This document shows positions 35,435 through 44,572 of a DNA stretch of 64,000 nt, piece after piece (the stretch's first letter is position 1; each line of letters opens with the position of its first letter). Under the pieces are notes generated by a model, which was not told the DNA's origin, ran no database searches, and saw only the letters and a list, made by a program, of their open reading frames with translations. Both the position numbers and the translations under genes were made by a program. Source of the stretch: SXTU01 sp964496695. GTDB taxonomy: Bacteria > Verrucomicrobiota > Verrucomicrobiia > Limisphaerales > SXTU01. The stretch spans positions 12,791 through 76,790 of the forward strand of contig CAZCBE010000018.1 of the NCBI GenBank assembly GCA_964496695.1, written 5' to 3'.

Positions 35435-37696
35435 CTACTTCTCCTCGATCGAATACAAGTATTCTTCCCCGCGCAGGAACAGGGTCTTTCCCGCGAAGTA
35501 GGGCGAGGAATAAAACGATTCCTGATGGCAGGGGTTTCCGCCCTGGCCGGTGAAGTGCAGGTTTTCGAGGACGTTCTTGCCGAGTTCCTTGAACTGGGGC
35601 CCCGGCTGGAGGATGTGCGTGTAGCCCGCGTCATCGGTGAGGTAGATGTTTTTCCCGCCCAGCGCGGGGCTGGCCGTCACGCCGTAGAGATAACGGTTGA
35701 AGCGGTTGTAACCGTCCAGCCATTGGCGGTAGAGGGATTTCCGGCCCGCGGGATCAACGGCAGTCAGGCCGCCGCTCATCTCGACGGCATAGACGATTCC
35801 GTCCACATACAGCGGCGAGGCGATGGCAAAGATCGGCCCGCGCATCGTCATGCTGACTTCCTTGCCGTCCGGTGCCCACAGCGTTTCAGCCTTGGAACCA
35901 GCCGCCGTGCTGGCAGGAAGTTTGACGGAGATGAAAGAAACGGTCTCCTTGTGGCCGCGAAAGCGGAACGGATTGAACATCACGCCGTTCTCCACAATCG
36001 GCGTCGCCTCGGCGAAATAACTGTCGAGGTGGTTCGGGCACAATTCGGTTCCGTCCGAGGCGCGATGGACGAACTTCTTGCCGATGATGACGCTCTCGCC
36101 ACCGATCCTGACGTGGACCGGCGAGGTGCCGCAAAACTGGTTCTGCCAGTCGCTGGGCGTGTTCCGCCACAGCTCCCGGCCGGTCTTCGCATCGAAGGCG
36201 TAGAGTGACTTGTTGGCCGCGAAGATCAGCTTGCCGTCCACGAGCGTGGGCGAGGTGTGGTTGCCGTGTTCCTGTGAGCCGAAGGTGTCGTGGCGGCTCC
36301 AAACGCGTTTGCCGTCGAGGTCGAAGCACGCGATGACATAGCCACCCGGGCCCTTCATACCACCGCCGCAGGTCCAGTAAACATGAGTGCCGTCGCTGCA
36401 CGGCGTGCCATTGCTGGCCGAAACCTCGTTGTCGTGCATGGCCGGATACTTTTTCCGGTTCATCATGGCAAAGGCCAGATGCACCGCCCGCTCGGCTTCA
36501 AGCTTGGCCTTGAGCTGCTTGTCCAGTGCCGCCGCTTCGCCCGGGGGAAGCCCTGCCAGAAATCGGGAGGCGTTGAAGGCGGCGACCACCTCCGCATTCA
36601 GCGCACTGAGCTTGGCCAGCATGGGTTCGATCTTTTCCTTGATGGGCGGCTCGGCACGCTCCTCAGCGGTCATGCCGTCGTAGGGCGTGCTGGATTGCAG
36701 CCACAGCACCTTGCCATCCCGTTTGCTGATGCACATCAAGTCCGAGATGCCGGAGCCGACAAAAATCTTGTCGCCCACCACAATGGGCTGCGACGTGCTC
36801 CGCCCGGTCATGCGTGTCATCCAGTTGATGTTCTTCGTCTCGTAGCTGACGGGCGCGATGGGCGTGAAATAGGCCGCCACCAGCCATTTGCTGAGCCAGC
36901 GGCCATCGTAATTTTTGCCCAGCCCGTCCGCCGTGCTGACCTTCACCAGCAGCCGGTTCCAGCCCTTGGCCAGCGTGACCTCGAAGGCCTTGCCCCGGCG
37001 CTTCGGGTCGAGGTCGGTGGGCTGGCCATTGAGCCAGCACCGGCCGGCGGCACCGTCGAAGGGAACCTGCAGTTGCACCCGGGCCTCGGCCGGCGAGTGG
37101 ATGTAGGTATGCGCGTAGGCAACCTTGTTGCTGAAATCACCCTCGATCTTCACGGTCGAAACGCCCTCGACGGTGAGCTTGCCGAACGTGAAGAGGAAAT
37201 CCACGTAGCTCTGGCCGCAGGTGCCCTCGTTGTGATCGTGGCGGCTTTGCGTTTCGATGCCGACGCGCAGGGGCTTCCAAACCGCCGTGCCCGCCTTGGC
37301 GTCCCTGGCCGGCTCGGCCTTCGCTTCGCCGCCGAGGAAGTCGCGGTCGAAGTCTTTCACCGGGTCCTCCAAATTGAACGGCCCGGCCACGAGCCAGTCC
37401 TTGATGGTGAAATACTCGAGCGGCTGGCTGTCCGCGCCCGGTTCGCCGGCGGGCTTCGCCGCCTGGTAACGCAGCTCGCTGGTGATGCCTTTGACGCGTC
37501 GGCTCCACGTCATGGGCGGAGTCGCGCCCGGGAACCGGCCGGTCCAGTCACCGCGCCAGCCGACGGGGCGCTCCGGAGAGGGGTAAAACTGGGGTGAGCC
37601 CATGGGGGCGGCGGTGTCCGCTGCGAACAGAGCCGCACCGGAGGCGCATACAAGCAAGGCGGCTGCACACAACCGCGAAAAGGTGACGATGGTCAT
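35435..37696 (-). CDS. PQQ-like beta-propeller protein with inserted sugar-binding-like domain, second of three
   Basis: 753 aa. After the signal peptide (FSRLCAAALLVCASGAALFAAD) comes the shared block SPQFYPSPERPVGWRGDWTGRFPGATPP. An insert of about 190 residues (DWLVAGPFNLEDP... CWLNGQPTDLDPKRRGKAFEVTLAKGWNRLLVKV) looks like a galactose-binding-type beta-sandwich. PQQ-like blades follow, with a helical hairpin inserted near residue 370. The C-terminus FYSSPYFAGKTLFLRGEEYLYSIEE matches its paralogues. It lies one base from the upstream gene's stop, so they are co-transcribed. Confidence 0.85.
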   Translation of the reverse strand: MTIVTFSRLCAAALLVCASGAALFAADTAAPMGSPQFYPSPERPVGWRGDWTGRFPGATPPMTWSRRVKGITSELRYQAAKPAGEPGADSQPLEYFTIKDWLVAGPFNLEDPVKDFDRDFLGGEAKAEPARDAKAGTAVWKPLRVGIETQSRHDHNEGTCGQSYVDFLFTFGKLTVEGVSTVKIEGDFSNKVAYAHTYIHSPAEARVQLQVPFDGAAGRCWLNGQPTDLDPKRRGKAFEVTLAKGWNRLLVKVSTADGLGKNYDGRWLSKWLVAAYFTPIAPVSYETKNINWMTRMTGRSTSQPIVVGDKIFVGSGISDLMCISKRDGKVLWLQSSTPYDGMTAEERAEPPIKEKIEPMLAKLSALNAEVVAAFNASRFLAGLPPGEAAALDKQLKAKLEAERAVHLAFAMMNRKKYPAMHDNEVSASNGTPCSDGTHVYWTCGGGMKGPGGYVIACFDLDGKRVWSRHDTFGSQEHGNHTSPTLVDGKLIFAANKSLYAFDAKTGRELWRNTPSDWQNQFCGTSPVHVRIGGESVIIGKKFVHRASDGTELCPNHLDSYFAEATPIVENGVMFNPFRFRGHKETVSFISVKLPASTAAGSKAETLWAPDGKEVSMTMRGPIFAIASPLYVDGIVYAVEMSGGLTAVDPAGRKSLYRQWLDGYNRFNRYLYGVTASPALGGKNIYLTDDAGYTHILQPGPQFKELGKNVLENLHFTGQGGNPCHQESFYSSPYFAGKTLFLRGEEYLYSIEEK

Positions 37697-37697
37697 G

Positions 37698-39311
37698 TTA
37701 TTTATCCCCGATGCAACAGAGATGGCCCGGCGTGCGGTAATACATTCGCGACCCTTCGAAGACCGGCGTGGCGAGCATCTGCGCCTGCTCCTTGCCGTCC
37801 TTGGATTCCCCGAGGAAGTTCTGCGCCACCAGCTTGTATTCGCGGCCGGGCTGCAAGACGAGCGTCGTGCCCTGGTTGTCCATCAGGTAAAGGTGTTTCC
37901 CCGCGAGCGTCGGGCTGGCGGAGCAGCCGGCCCAGTCCCAGTAATGGGTGCGCGGCTTGAGCGGGAGCACCTTGCGATACACCACGGCACCGGTCGCCGC
38001 ATCATTGACGACCAGGCCGCCGCCCTGCGTGAGCTGGTAGATGAGGCCGTCCACGAGGAGCGGCGAGGCCACATAGCCGCGGTCGAAGGGATTCTTCTGC
38101 TTGTCCACGATGAGTTCGTCATCGGCCCATTGCTCCTTGAGTTCGTAAGCGACCGTGAGCTTGCCGCTGTCCGTGCTTGCGGGGACCTTGAACGCCTTCA
38201 GGCCCTTCGTCTTGTCGTTATACTTGGGATAACCTCCGTAGGCGAAAATCGTGTCGCCTTCCACAACCGGCGTCGCCACGGCGTCACCGAACGCGCCCTT
38301 GTCCCAGACCGGCTGGCCGTCCCGGACCCGGGCGAAGAAACCCCACTGAAACCCGGCGACGAGTTCGCCGCCGGACTCGACGCGGAAGAGCGACCCGTAG
38401 GTGTTGAAGGCCTTCGCGGCATTGGTCCAGGCGAGCTTGCCGGAAGCCACCTCGTAGGCGCGCAACTCATTGGCCCACACGACCAGCCGGTTGCCGATGA
38501 GCAGCGGGCTGGCGAAGTTACCGTGCTCGCTGCCGCCGCCGCGACCGTGCGTGATCCACTGGCGATTGCCGTCGAGGTCATAGCACGCGGAGACGCCCGT
38601 GGTGTAGAAGACGCAGACGTGCTTGCCGTCGCTGGTGGGCGTCTGGCCGGCGAAGCCGAAGACCGCCTGGCCCCAATAGCGGGCGAACAATTTCTTATCT
38701 ATGGCCAGTTGCTCCTTCTCGATTTGCTTTTCGAGGTCGCGCTTGCGCTTGAGCGCGGGTTCCAGCGGACGCGAGGCGGCAGTCATGGCCGCAGGCATCC
38801 GGGCGTTGAGGGCCGCGACGGTATCCGTGTTGGCCTTGGTCAGTTCGGCGAGCAGCGGCGTGAGCTTTTCGGCATAGGCCGGGTTCGCCTTGCGCTCCTC
38901 CTCGCTCAGCCCCTCGAACTCGGGGTTCGAGCGAATCCACAGGACGCGACCGGTCTGCTTGTCCAGGCAGACGAGGTCGAAGACTTCGGACGTGACGAAG
39001 ATGCGATCCCCCACGATGACCGGGCTCCCGGTGCTGGCGTTGGGCAGGGGCGCCATCCAGACGATGCCCTTGGTGGTGTAGCCGGCTCCGTTGGTCACCC
39101 GTTCCCACGAAGTCGGCGGCGTTGCGCCGGGATAACGGCCGGAACCATCCCCGCGCCAGCCGATGGGGCGTTCCGGTGACGGGGCAAACTGAGGGGAGCC
39201 GAGCGGGGCCGGGGCGGCCAGGGCGGGGGAAATGCAGGCCAGCATCAACGCGCCGAGCAGGGAGAGGACGTTGATTCCGTCGCGCGCGCGCGGGTTTTCA
39301 TCGGTGGCCAT
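37698..39311 (-). CDS. PQQ-like beta-propeller repeat protein, first of three
   Basis: 537 aa. A signal peptide (INVLSLLGALMLACISPALAA) is followed by SPQFAPSPERPIGWRGDGSGRYPGATPP, the block shared with the next two genes. Propeller blades include KQTGRVLWIRS, DLDGNRQWIT and ASGKLAWTN. A coiled segment (LAELTKANTDTVAALNARM... LKRKRDLEKQIEKEQ) is inserted near residues 150-200, as in the 753-aa paralogue. The C-terminus reads SRMYYRTPGHLCCIGDK. It heads a three-gene operon; the upstream gap to 39456 carries a plus-strand gene pair. Confidence 0.85.
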   Translation of the reverse strand: MATDENPRARDGINVLSLLGALMLACISPALAAPAPLGSPQFAPSPERPIGWRGDGSGRYPGATPPTSWERVTNGAGYTTKGIVWMAPLPNASTGSPVIVGDRIFVTSEVFDLVCLDKQTGRVLWIRSNPEFEGLSEEERKANPAYAEKLTPLLAELTKANTDTVAALNARMPAAMTAASRPLEPALKRKRDLEKQIEKEQLAIDKKLFARYWGQAVFGFAGQTPTSDGKHVCVFYTTGVSACYDLDGNRQWITHGRGGGSEHGNFASPLLIGNRLVVWANELRAYEVASGKLAWTNAAKAFNTYGSLFRVESGGELVAGFQWGFFARVRDGQPVWDKGAFGDAVATPVVEGDTIFAYGGYPKYNDKTKGLKAFKVPASTDSGKLTVAYELKEQWADDELIVDKQKNPFDRGYVASPLLVDGLIYQLTQGGGLVVNDAATGAVVYRKVLPLKPRTHYWDWAGCSASPTLAGKHLYLMDNQGTTLVLQPGREYKLVAQNFLGESKDGKEQAQMLATPVFEGSRMYYRTPGHLCCIGDK

Positions 39312-39456
39312 GCGGATGAGATTACGCGGAGGCTGGGGGGCGTCAATGGCAGCGGCGAACGGTCAGGTGTTCAGGAGTTGGAGCAACTTTCGCATCGCGA
39401 GGTTTGTGAACGGCAGTGACAAGGCCGGTCGCAGAAGTTAGCGTGCGGTCGTCAAC

Positions 39457-39666
39457 ATGAGACGTCGTCCATCCGCCCTCAGCCCTGAGCAAGCCCGCCG
39501 CTGGGCGCTTCGGCTGACCGCCCGCGTCGAGCAGGTGCTGGCGGCGCATCCCGAGGCGGACCGGGACAATGTCCGCCACACGCTGATCCTGCTGGAGCAG
39601 CCGCCGCTTGAACGCCTGCAAAGGAGCCTCATCCGTGGCCGCGCCACTGCCCTTCGCCGAAAGTGA
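39457..39666 (+). CDS. small basic protein, partner of the nucleotidyltransferase
   Basis: 69 aa, rich in Arg (LSPEQARRWALRLTARVEQVLAAHPEADRDNVRHTLILLEQPPLERLQRSLIR). Its stop lies beyond the start of the downstream nucleotidyltransferase gene, so the two overlap by 32 bases. The layout is that of a toxin-antitoxin or paired regulatory module. No family recognised. Confidence 0.65.
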   Translation: MRRRPSALSPEQARRWALRLTARVEQVLAAHPEADRDNVRHTLILLEQPPLERLQRSLIRGRATALRRK

Positions 39667-40150
39667 AGTCCGCCTCCTGACCGCGCTCTTGCAGGCTCGG
39701 GTCCGGTTTATGGTGGTGGGACTTTCCGCTGCGACGATGCAGGGCGCGCCGGTTGTCACGCAGGACGTGGACCTATGGTTTGAAAAGCTGGGCGATCTAA
39801 AGATTTCACGGGCGTTGCAGACTGTCGGAGCGGCCTACGTTCCGCCGAGCCATTTGAATCCACCGATGCTGGCGGGCACGGGCGCGGAACTCTTTGACAT
39901 CGTCCTGCGGATGGACGGACTCGGAGCGTTCGCCAGCGAACTCAAACACTGTGTGGATGTTCCGCTGGGACCGCACAAGCTCAAGGTGCTGTCCCTCGAA
40001 CGCATCCTCGTCAGCAAAGTGGCTGCGAATCGTGCCAAGGACAAGCTGACGATTCCCGTGCTGCGCGATGCCCTGGCCGCCACAACGGCAGTCAAACCGA
40101 CCGGCGGGAAACGGAAGCCAAAACGGGCCGCCCGGCGGAGCCAGCCATGA
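39635..40150 (+). CDS. MNT/AbiEii-like nucleotidyltransferase
   Basis: 171 aa from the GTG at 39635, chosen because AAAGGAG lies 9 bases upstream; the frame opens earlier at 39608. VRFMVVGLSAATMQGAPVVTQDVDLWFE is the nucleotidyltransferase core: a G-S segment followed by DVDLW, where two acidic residues bind metal. This is the arrangement in AbiEii/MNT-type proteins. Later FDIVLRMDGLGAF and LSLERILVSK are typical of the same group. The small overlapping upstream gene suggests a toxin-antitoxin type unit. The target is unknown. Confidence 0.78.
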   Translation: MAAPLPFAESEVRLLTALLQARVRFMVVGLSAATMQGAPVVTQDVDLWFEKLGDLKISRALQTVGAAYVPPSHLNPPMLAGTGAELFDIVLRMDGLGAFASELKHCVDVPLGPHKLKVLSLERILVSKVAANRAKDKLTIPVLRDALAATTAVKPTGGKRKPKRAARRSQP

Positions 40151-40220
40151 GAGCCAACCTTGGTGGAGTGCAGTTCCGGGCAACGGCTTCCAGGTTCCTG
40201 GCACCCTTCTCAAATCGGGA

Positions 40221-40310
40221 TGCTGCGGCGTGCGTGAGCTCTGGACGGCAGACCGCGATTTCTCTCTGTTCCCGAAACTCCGGACCCGGAACCCGCTGGT
40301 GGGGAAGTGA
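40221..40310 (+). pseudogene. VapC-type PIN-domain C-terminal remnant
   Basis: The plus-strand frame ending at the TGA at 40310 reads CGVRELWTADRDFSLFPKLRTRNPLVGK, the usual last strand and tail of VapC toxins (TADRDFxRFPxLxxxNPL). No PIN core precedes it; the upstream codons are unrelated. It is a leftover of a deleted toxin gene next to the nucleotidyltransferase pair. Confidence 0.6.
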
Positions 40311-40451
40311 AAAACGGGCTGAAATCTGGGTATCTGCTCGGGCAAGAATTGCCCGATGAGGGCTAGTGCGTGTGAGGGTGGATACCGCAGCGAAGGCGAT
40401 GAAGGAAGAGCGATTCTGCCAGGCTGATTTCACTCCCGAGGACGATTCGCT

Positions 40452-40614
40452 TCAGAATGGCGGCTTCGCATTTGCTACATCCGTGAACAACTGCTCCGCT
40501 ACCGACTTGAGATGTGCGCCATTGGGACCCCGTGCGAGCAATGGCTTCACCGGCTCCATGCGGGGCGGGAGTTCAGCTTGCAGGCGGGGGAGAGCGGGGA
40601 GCTGGTCTGGCGAT
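40452..40614 (-). pseudogene. decayed partial copy of the C-terminus of the adjacent 462-aa gene
   Basis: The minus frame reads DQLPALPRLQAELPPRMEPV ... LKSVAEQLFTDVANAKPPF, matching NQLPALQRLERELRHRLESV ... LRLTAGQLLTNAATAKAAI near the end of the neighbouring gene. Nucleotide identity by eye is roughly 60-65% across about 150 bases. The neighbour's last residues are read out of frame through the start of this copy. Confidence 0.6.
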
Positions 40615-41961
40615 TCGAGCCAGAAATTTCCGGGCGATGGCAACCCCCACGAGACCGGACAGGATGACGATGGTGGGGGTGTCTAGCCACCAGAGTGCGT
40701 GTCGCTGCTGAATCGCGGCTTTTGCTGTGGCTGCATTCGTCAGCAATTGGCCCGCAGTCAACCTAAGGTGTCCGAGTTGCTGATCTTGTGTTAGCAAAGT
40801 CTCCACCGATTCCAGGCGGTGCCGGAGTTCTCTTTCCAGCCGTTGGAGGGCAGGAAGCTGGTTTGGCGTCCCAAACTCGGCCAGTGCTTCGAGCGCGTCC
40901 GAGATGCGTTCCTGCTTCGACAGAATCTCGATGATTTCACCACGAAGCACCAAATCGTCTGTGAGTTCTTGCAGCACCGTTGCATTGGGCATCTTCACCG
41001 TGCGCCAGTGGCCAGAAGTCGGCAATTCCGCTGTTGCAGGCTCGCTTTCGGGAAAGCTGCGCCAGATAAGAAGGCAGGCTGATCCTAGACCGGGAATGTT
41101 CATACTTATATCGGCGTAGTCTGTTCCGCCATGCCAATGCCAGGGATCATCATTCCACCAAACGTTGTTTTGCAGATCGGTGAGTTGGTATCGGAAGCCG
41201 GGGTAGTAGAGCGACAGCTTCCGGCCTTCCAACTGTCTTGATCCATTCTTGGGCTTAAGCAGCCATGGGTGGTCAATGGCATAGGCCAAGGCGAGCGCAA
41301 AGGTGTCGGCTTGCCCCGTGCTCAAAGGCCCCCATTGTTCCCATTCCAACTTGCCACGCGTGCTCTTGCGCACCGCCCGGATCAGCGTGGCATTGCTCGT
41401 GGAGCGACGAAGGGTGAGAGCTTCGCTCTGTTTGCCATCGTAATCACCAGCATGGTAAAAGGCTTTCAAAACCCATGCTTCCGGAATGGTGACTTTGTAT
41501 TCCGGCAAAGGGTGGTCTTCGCCACGCGTTACCTGCTTCCAAGCCGGCTCGCTTCGCTGGCCTCGTGTGCGCAACTGCTCAGGGTAAGGCTGACCGACGG
41601 ATTTCCACCAACGTCCCCATGCCGCGTTCTTTTGATACCGGTAATAGGCTGCGGTTTCCAGTGTTCCAGCGGGAGCAAGTTGTGGGGGGCTAAAATTGAC
41701 TCTGGCAAGCGCTACAAGCTGTGAGAGCGCCACTTGAGTTCCTGCATCGCCGCCATCCGGATTCACCCATTCCAAAAGCGTTGGAATCTTTGACCAGTCC
41801 GGCAGTTCCTTTAGATAGGGATACGAAGAGGGGATGTCATACGAGTAACGAAACCATCGCAAAAAGCTTTGATTGACGGCTTCATCCTGTCCGCGAACTG
41901 GGACCGTCTGAATGCCGAAGCAAAGCACGGCCAACAAAGTTGCCAGATGCTTCAATTCCAT
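40573..41961 (-). CDS. signal-peptide protein of unknown function with C-terminal membrane helix
   Basis: 462 aa from the ATG at 41961; a frame extension to 42012 is less likely because MELKHLATLLAVLCFGIQTVPVRGQ is a good signal peptide. The middle is Trp/Tyr-rich (WFRYSYDIPSSYPYLKELPDW; NVWWNDDPWHWHGGTDYADISMN). A helical segment near 370-430 precedes one transmembrane helix (TPTIVILSGLVGVAIARKF). The final Arg/Pro-rich tail appears to be read into a decayed duplicate. Family not recognised. Confidence 0.7.
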   Translation of the reverse strand: MELKHLATLLAVLCFGIQTVPVRGQDEAVNQSFLRWFRYSYDIPSSYPYLKELPDWSKIPTLLEWVNPDGGDAGTQVALSQLVALARVNFSPPQLAPAGTLETAAYYRYQKNAAWGRWWKSVGQPYPEQLRTRGQRSEPAWKQVTRGEDHPLPEYKVTIPEAWVLKAFYHAGDYDGKQSEALTLRRSTSNATLIRAVRKSTRGKLEWEQWGPLSTGQADTFALALAYAIDHPWLLKPKNGSRQLEGRKLSLYYPGFRYQLTDLQNNVWWNDDPWHWHGGTDYADISMNIPGLGSACLLIWRSFPESEPATAELPTSGHWRTVKMPNATVLQELTDDLVLRGEIIEILSKQERISDALEALAEFGTPNQLPALQRLERELRHRLESVETLLTQDQQLGHLRLTAGQLLTNAATAKAAIQQRHALWWLDTPTIVILSGLVGVAIARKFLARIARPAPRSPPPAS

Positions 41962-42114
41962 AACATCACTCAGCAGCACTCTGTCATCTTCAAGTGGTGA
42001 AATAACCAGCAATCCCGCATGAAAACCCGCACGTCACTTTTGGTTTCATCCTTGCCAAACGGGGTCCGTCCGTGGTTCTCCAATACCAACTACAGTATTT
42101 AATTCAGGACGTGG

Positions 42115-42948
42115 TCACGGCTTGGGCTGGTTCAGCTTCGTCCGCAGTTCATCAATCCGTTGCTGGACGTTTTCGGGAGTCTGGGAGACACCTTTCAGGC
42201 GGAGGAAGTGGGCCAGGGCGCGTTCGAGATTGCCGGTGCGTTCTTCCAGCGCGGCGAGCTGGGAGAGGATCTGGCTGTAGGCGAGCCGGTCGGGGTCGGG
42301 CTTGCGGGCTTCCTGCTTGAGCCATTTATCAATGGCGAGTTCCAGCACGGTGCGGGCACGGGCGACGTCGCGGTTGTTCTCGGCGTAGAGGCGGCCCAGT
42401 TCGAAGAGGATTTCGTAGCTGCCGGGATTGGCGCGCAGGCCATCGCGCAGGAAGGCCTCGGCGTCGGTGACTTTGTTGAGGCGTTCGCGGAGCCAGTAGG
42501 CGGCGACGGTGTAGGTGTCCACGCGGTGCGGGTCCAGCTCGGCGGAGAGCCGGAGCCAGGGGAGAATCTCGCGGGCGTCGGTGAACTTTTCCAGGTGCCG
42601 GTGTTCGGCGGGGTAGAAGTGGCTGCCGAAATTCTCCAGCCAGTCGCGATACTCCCGATTCGCCGGTGTGTGGTTGTGATCGTGATGGTCGTGCCCCTCG
42701 GTTTCCTTGGCCATGTGCGTTTTGCCATCAGGCAGGGCGATGTCGAAGACGGAAGGATAATAGCCTTGATGGAAGTAGGCGTCGGCCTTGAGGAAGAACT
42801 GGTCGGAGAAGGCGCGGCGGCTTTCGCCGAGGAGCAGGGCGAAGACGGAACCGGTCTCCTTCGCCGTGGTCTGCTGCCAGAGGAGCAGGCGTCCGCCCGT
42901 GGCCAGCGCGAGGGCCAGCGCGAGCGCGAGGGGCAGGGCAGGGTGCAT
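42115..42948 (-). CDS. TPR-containing membrane-anchored protein linked to an ABC-2 exporter
   Basis: 277 aa. It begins with a hydrophobic anchor (LPLALALALALATGGRLLLW). A His-rich patch (GHDHHDHNH, about 85-93) is followed by three or four TPR units (LSAELDPHRVDTYTVAAYWLRERL; ANPGSYEILFELGRLYAENNRD; LERALAHFLRLKGVSQTPENVQ). The start lies 1 base after the permease stop, so it is part of the exporter operon. A role in assembly or substrate handling is inferred from position. Confidence 0.8.
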   Translation of the reverse strand: MHPALPLALALALALATGGRLLLWQQTTAKETGSVFALLLGESRRAFSDQFFLKADAYFHQGYYPSVFDIALPDGKTHMAKETEGHDHHDHNHTPANREYRDWLENFGSHFYPAEHRHLEKFTDAREILPWLRLSAELDPHRVDTYTVAAYWLRERLNKVTDAEAFLRDGLRANPGSYEILFELGRLYAENNRDVARARTVLELAIDKWLKQEARKPDPDRLAYSQILSQLAALEERTGNLERALAHFLRLKGVSQTPENVQQRIDELRTKLNQPKP

Positions 42949-42949
42949 G

Positions 42950-43726
42950 TCAGTTCAGGGGCCGTCGGCGGAAGACGAGCCACGCGGCGAAGAGGAAGAA
43001 CGCGATGTAGGCGGCGGCGTAGAGCGTGGCAAGGGCGACGATGCCCCCGGGGATGAGTTCCCAGTTGTGGACGATGAGGTCGCGCACGTCGAAGAGTTCG
43101 AGGTGGGGCAGGGCGAAGTAGATGGTGTAGAGCAGCGACTGGAAAGGCTCGGACAGGCTGAGGGCGACCTTGTTCAGGTGCCGGCCCAGCAGAAGCATCC
43201 CGGCGGAGCAGACGAAGCAGATGGTGCCATTGGAGGAAGGCGCGGCGAAGACGATGGACCCGAGCAGGGTGAACGCGATGACGATCCCGAGCATCATCCA
43301 GTGCAGCCAGCCGGCCTGCAGGTAGTTCACCACGGGCCATTGATGCTCCCGGCTGGCACTGACGAGGCCGAAGAAGATGTAGAACAGGGCGAGCGCCATG
43401 CCGATGGCCAGCCAGCAACCGAGGAACTTACCGAGGAGGAACTGTGCGCGCGTGACGGGCTTGGCCAGCAGCGGGAAGATGGTGCGCTGCTCGCGCTCGG
43501 CGGGGATCTGCCGGGCGGTGCAGGTGATGGCGATGACGAGGCCGGACACCCAGATGAGCAGCAGGCAGATTTCCTTGAGGTAGCGGACGATGCCGCGGTC
43601 GTTGAAGAGATTGACGCTGCCCGCCGTGGCCGTGAGCAGCACGGTGAGGATGAAGAGCACGTAGAAGTCCTTCCGCCGGACCATTTCCAGCACGACGACT
43701 TTGGCGAGCGCCCAGATGGTGTTCAT
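42950..43726 (-). CDS. ABC-2 type transporter permease
   Basis: 258 aa with about six hydrophobic segments (VLFILTVLLTATAGSVNLF; EICLLLIWVSGLVIAITCTA; FLGCWLAIGMALALFYIFFG; MMLGIVIAFTLLGSIVFAA; AALYAAAYIAFFLFAAWLVF among others). RQIPAEREQRTIFPLLAKPVTRAQFLLGKFLG is the conserved cytoplasmic loop of ABC-2 permeases. It overlaps the ATPase gene by 4 bases. Substrate unknown. Confidence 0.87.
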   Translation of the reverse strand: MNTIWALAKVVVLEMVRRKDFYVLFILTVLLTATAGSVNLFNDRGIVRYLKEICLLLIWVSGLVIAITCTARQIPAEREQRTIFPLLAKPVTRAQFLLGKFLGCWLAIGMALALFYIFFGLVSASREHQWPVVNYLQAGWLHWMMLGIVIAFTLLGSIVFAAPSSNGTICFVCSAGMLLLGRHLNKVALSLSEPFQSLLYTIYFALPHLELFDVRDLIVHNWELIPGGIVALATLYAAAYIAFFLFAAWLVFRRRPLN

Positions 43727-44472
43727 GGCTGCGGGGCGAAGCCGATGAGCTTAAGGAAGATCTGCTCCAGGTTCGCGGAGTGCTCGCGCACGAGATCGCT
43801 GACGCGGCCTTCGGTCTTGAGTTCGCCCTGGTGCAGGATGGCGACGCGGTCGCAGACGGTCTCGACCTCGCCGAGTTCGTGGGAGGAGAAGAAGACGGTT
43901 TTGCCCTCGCTCTTGAGGCGCTGAATGATCTCGCGGACCTTCATGCGGCCGATGGGGTCCAGGCCGCTGGTGGGCTCGTCGAGGATGAGGAGGTCCGGAT
44001 TATTGATGAGCGCCTGGGCGAGGCCGGCGCGCTGCTGCATGCCTTTCGAGTAGGTCTTGATCTGGCGTTTCCGCGCGTGGTCCAGCTCGACCAGCTTGAG
44101 CACGGCGTCAATGCGCGCCTCGGTCTCCGCCTTGGGGATCTGGAAGATGCCGGCGTAGAAGCGGAGCAGTTCCTCGGCGGTGAGGAACTTGTAGTAGTAG
44201 GTCAGCTCGGGGAGGTAGCCGATGCGCTGGCGGGCGATGGGCTCCCGCACGTCCACGCCGAAGATGCGGGCAGTGCCGCTGGTGGGCGGGACGAAGCCCA
44301 GCAGGACGTTCATCGTGGAGGTCTTGCCGGCGCCGTTGGGGCCGAGGAAGCCGAAGACCTCGCCCTGGCCCACCTGGAGGTTCAACGCACGAACCGCGAC
44401 CTTGGTGGTTTCACCAAGGTCGCGGCTGCGGTATTCGACGCGCAGGTTTTCGATTGAGAGCGTGGTTTCCAC
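43723..44472 (-). CDS. ABC transporter ATP-binding protein (ABC-2 exporter)
   Basis: 249 aa from a GTG at 44472 (VETTLSIENLRVEY); an ATG at 44514 in frame is possible. Walker A FLGPNGAGKTS, Q-loop region IGYLPELTYYYKFLTAEELL, signature YSKGMQQRAGLAQAL, Walker B LLILDEPTSGLD and the H-loop SSHELGEVE are all present. The C-terminal extension is typical of exporters paired with ABC-2 permeases. It is the first gene of a three-gene operon. Confidence 0.92.
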   Translation of the reverse strand: METTLSIENLRVEYRSRDLGETTKVAVRALNLQVGQGEVFGFLGPNGAGKTSTMNVLLGFVPPTSGTARIFGVDVREPIARQRIGYLPELTYYYKFLTAEELLRFYAGIFQIPKAETEARIDAVLKLVELDHARKRQIKTYSKGMQQRAGLAQALINNPDLLILDEPTSGLDPIGRMKVREIIQRLKSEGKTVFFSSHELGEVETVCDRVAILHQGELKTEGRVSDLVREHSANLEQIFLKLIGFAPQP

Positions 44473-44572
44473 CGACGGTTCAGACCGGACGAATAGCCGA
44501 TGGTGGCGACTCAATCAATCCTGGCCCGCTGAATTTCAGCGGGATGACTACCTGGGCCAGCGGCTGGCTGGC

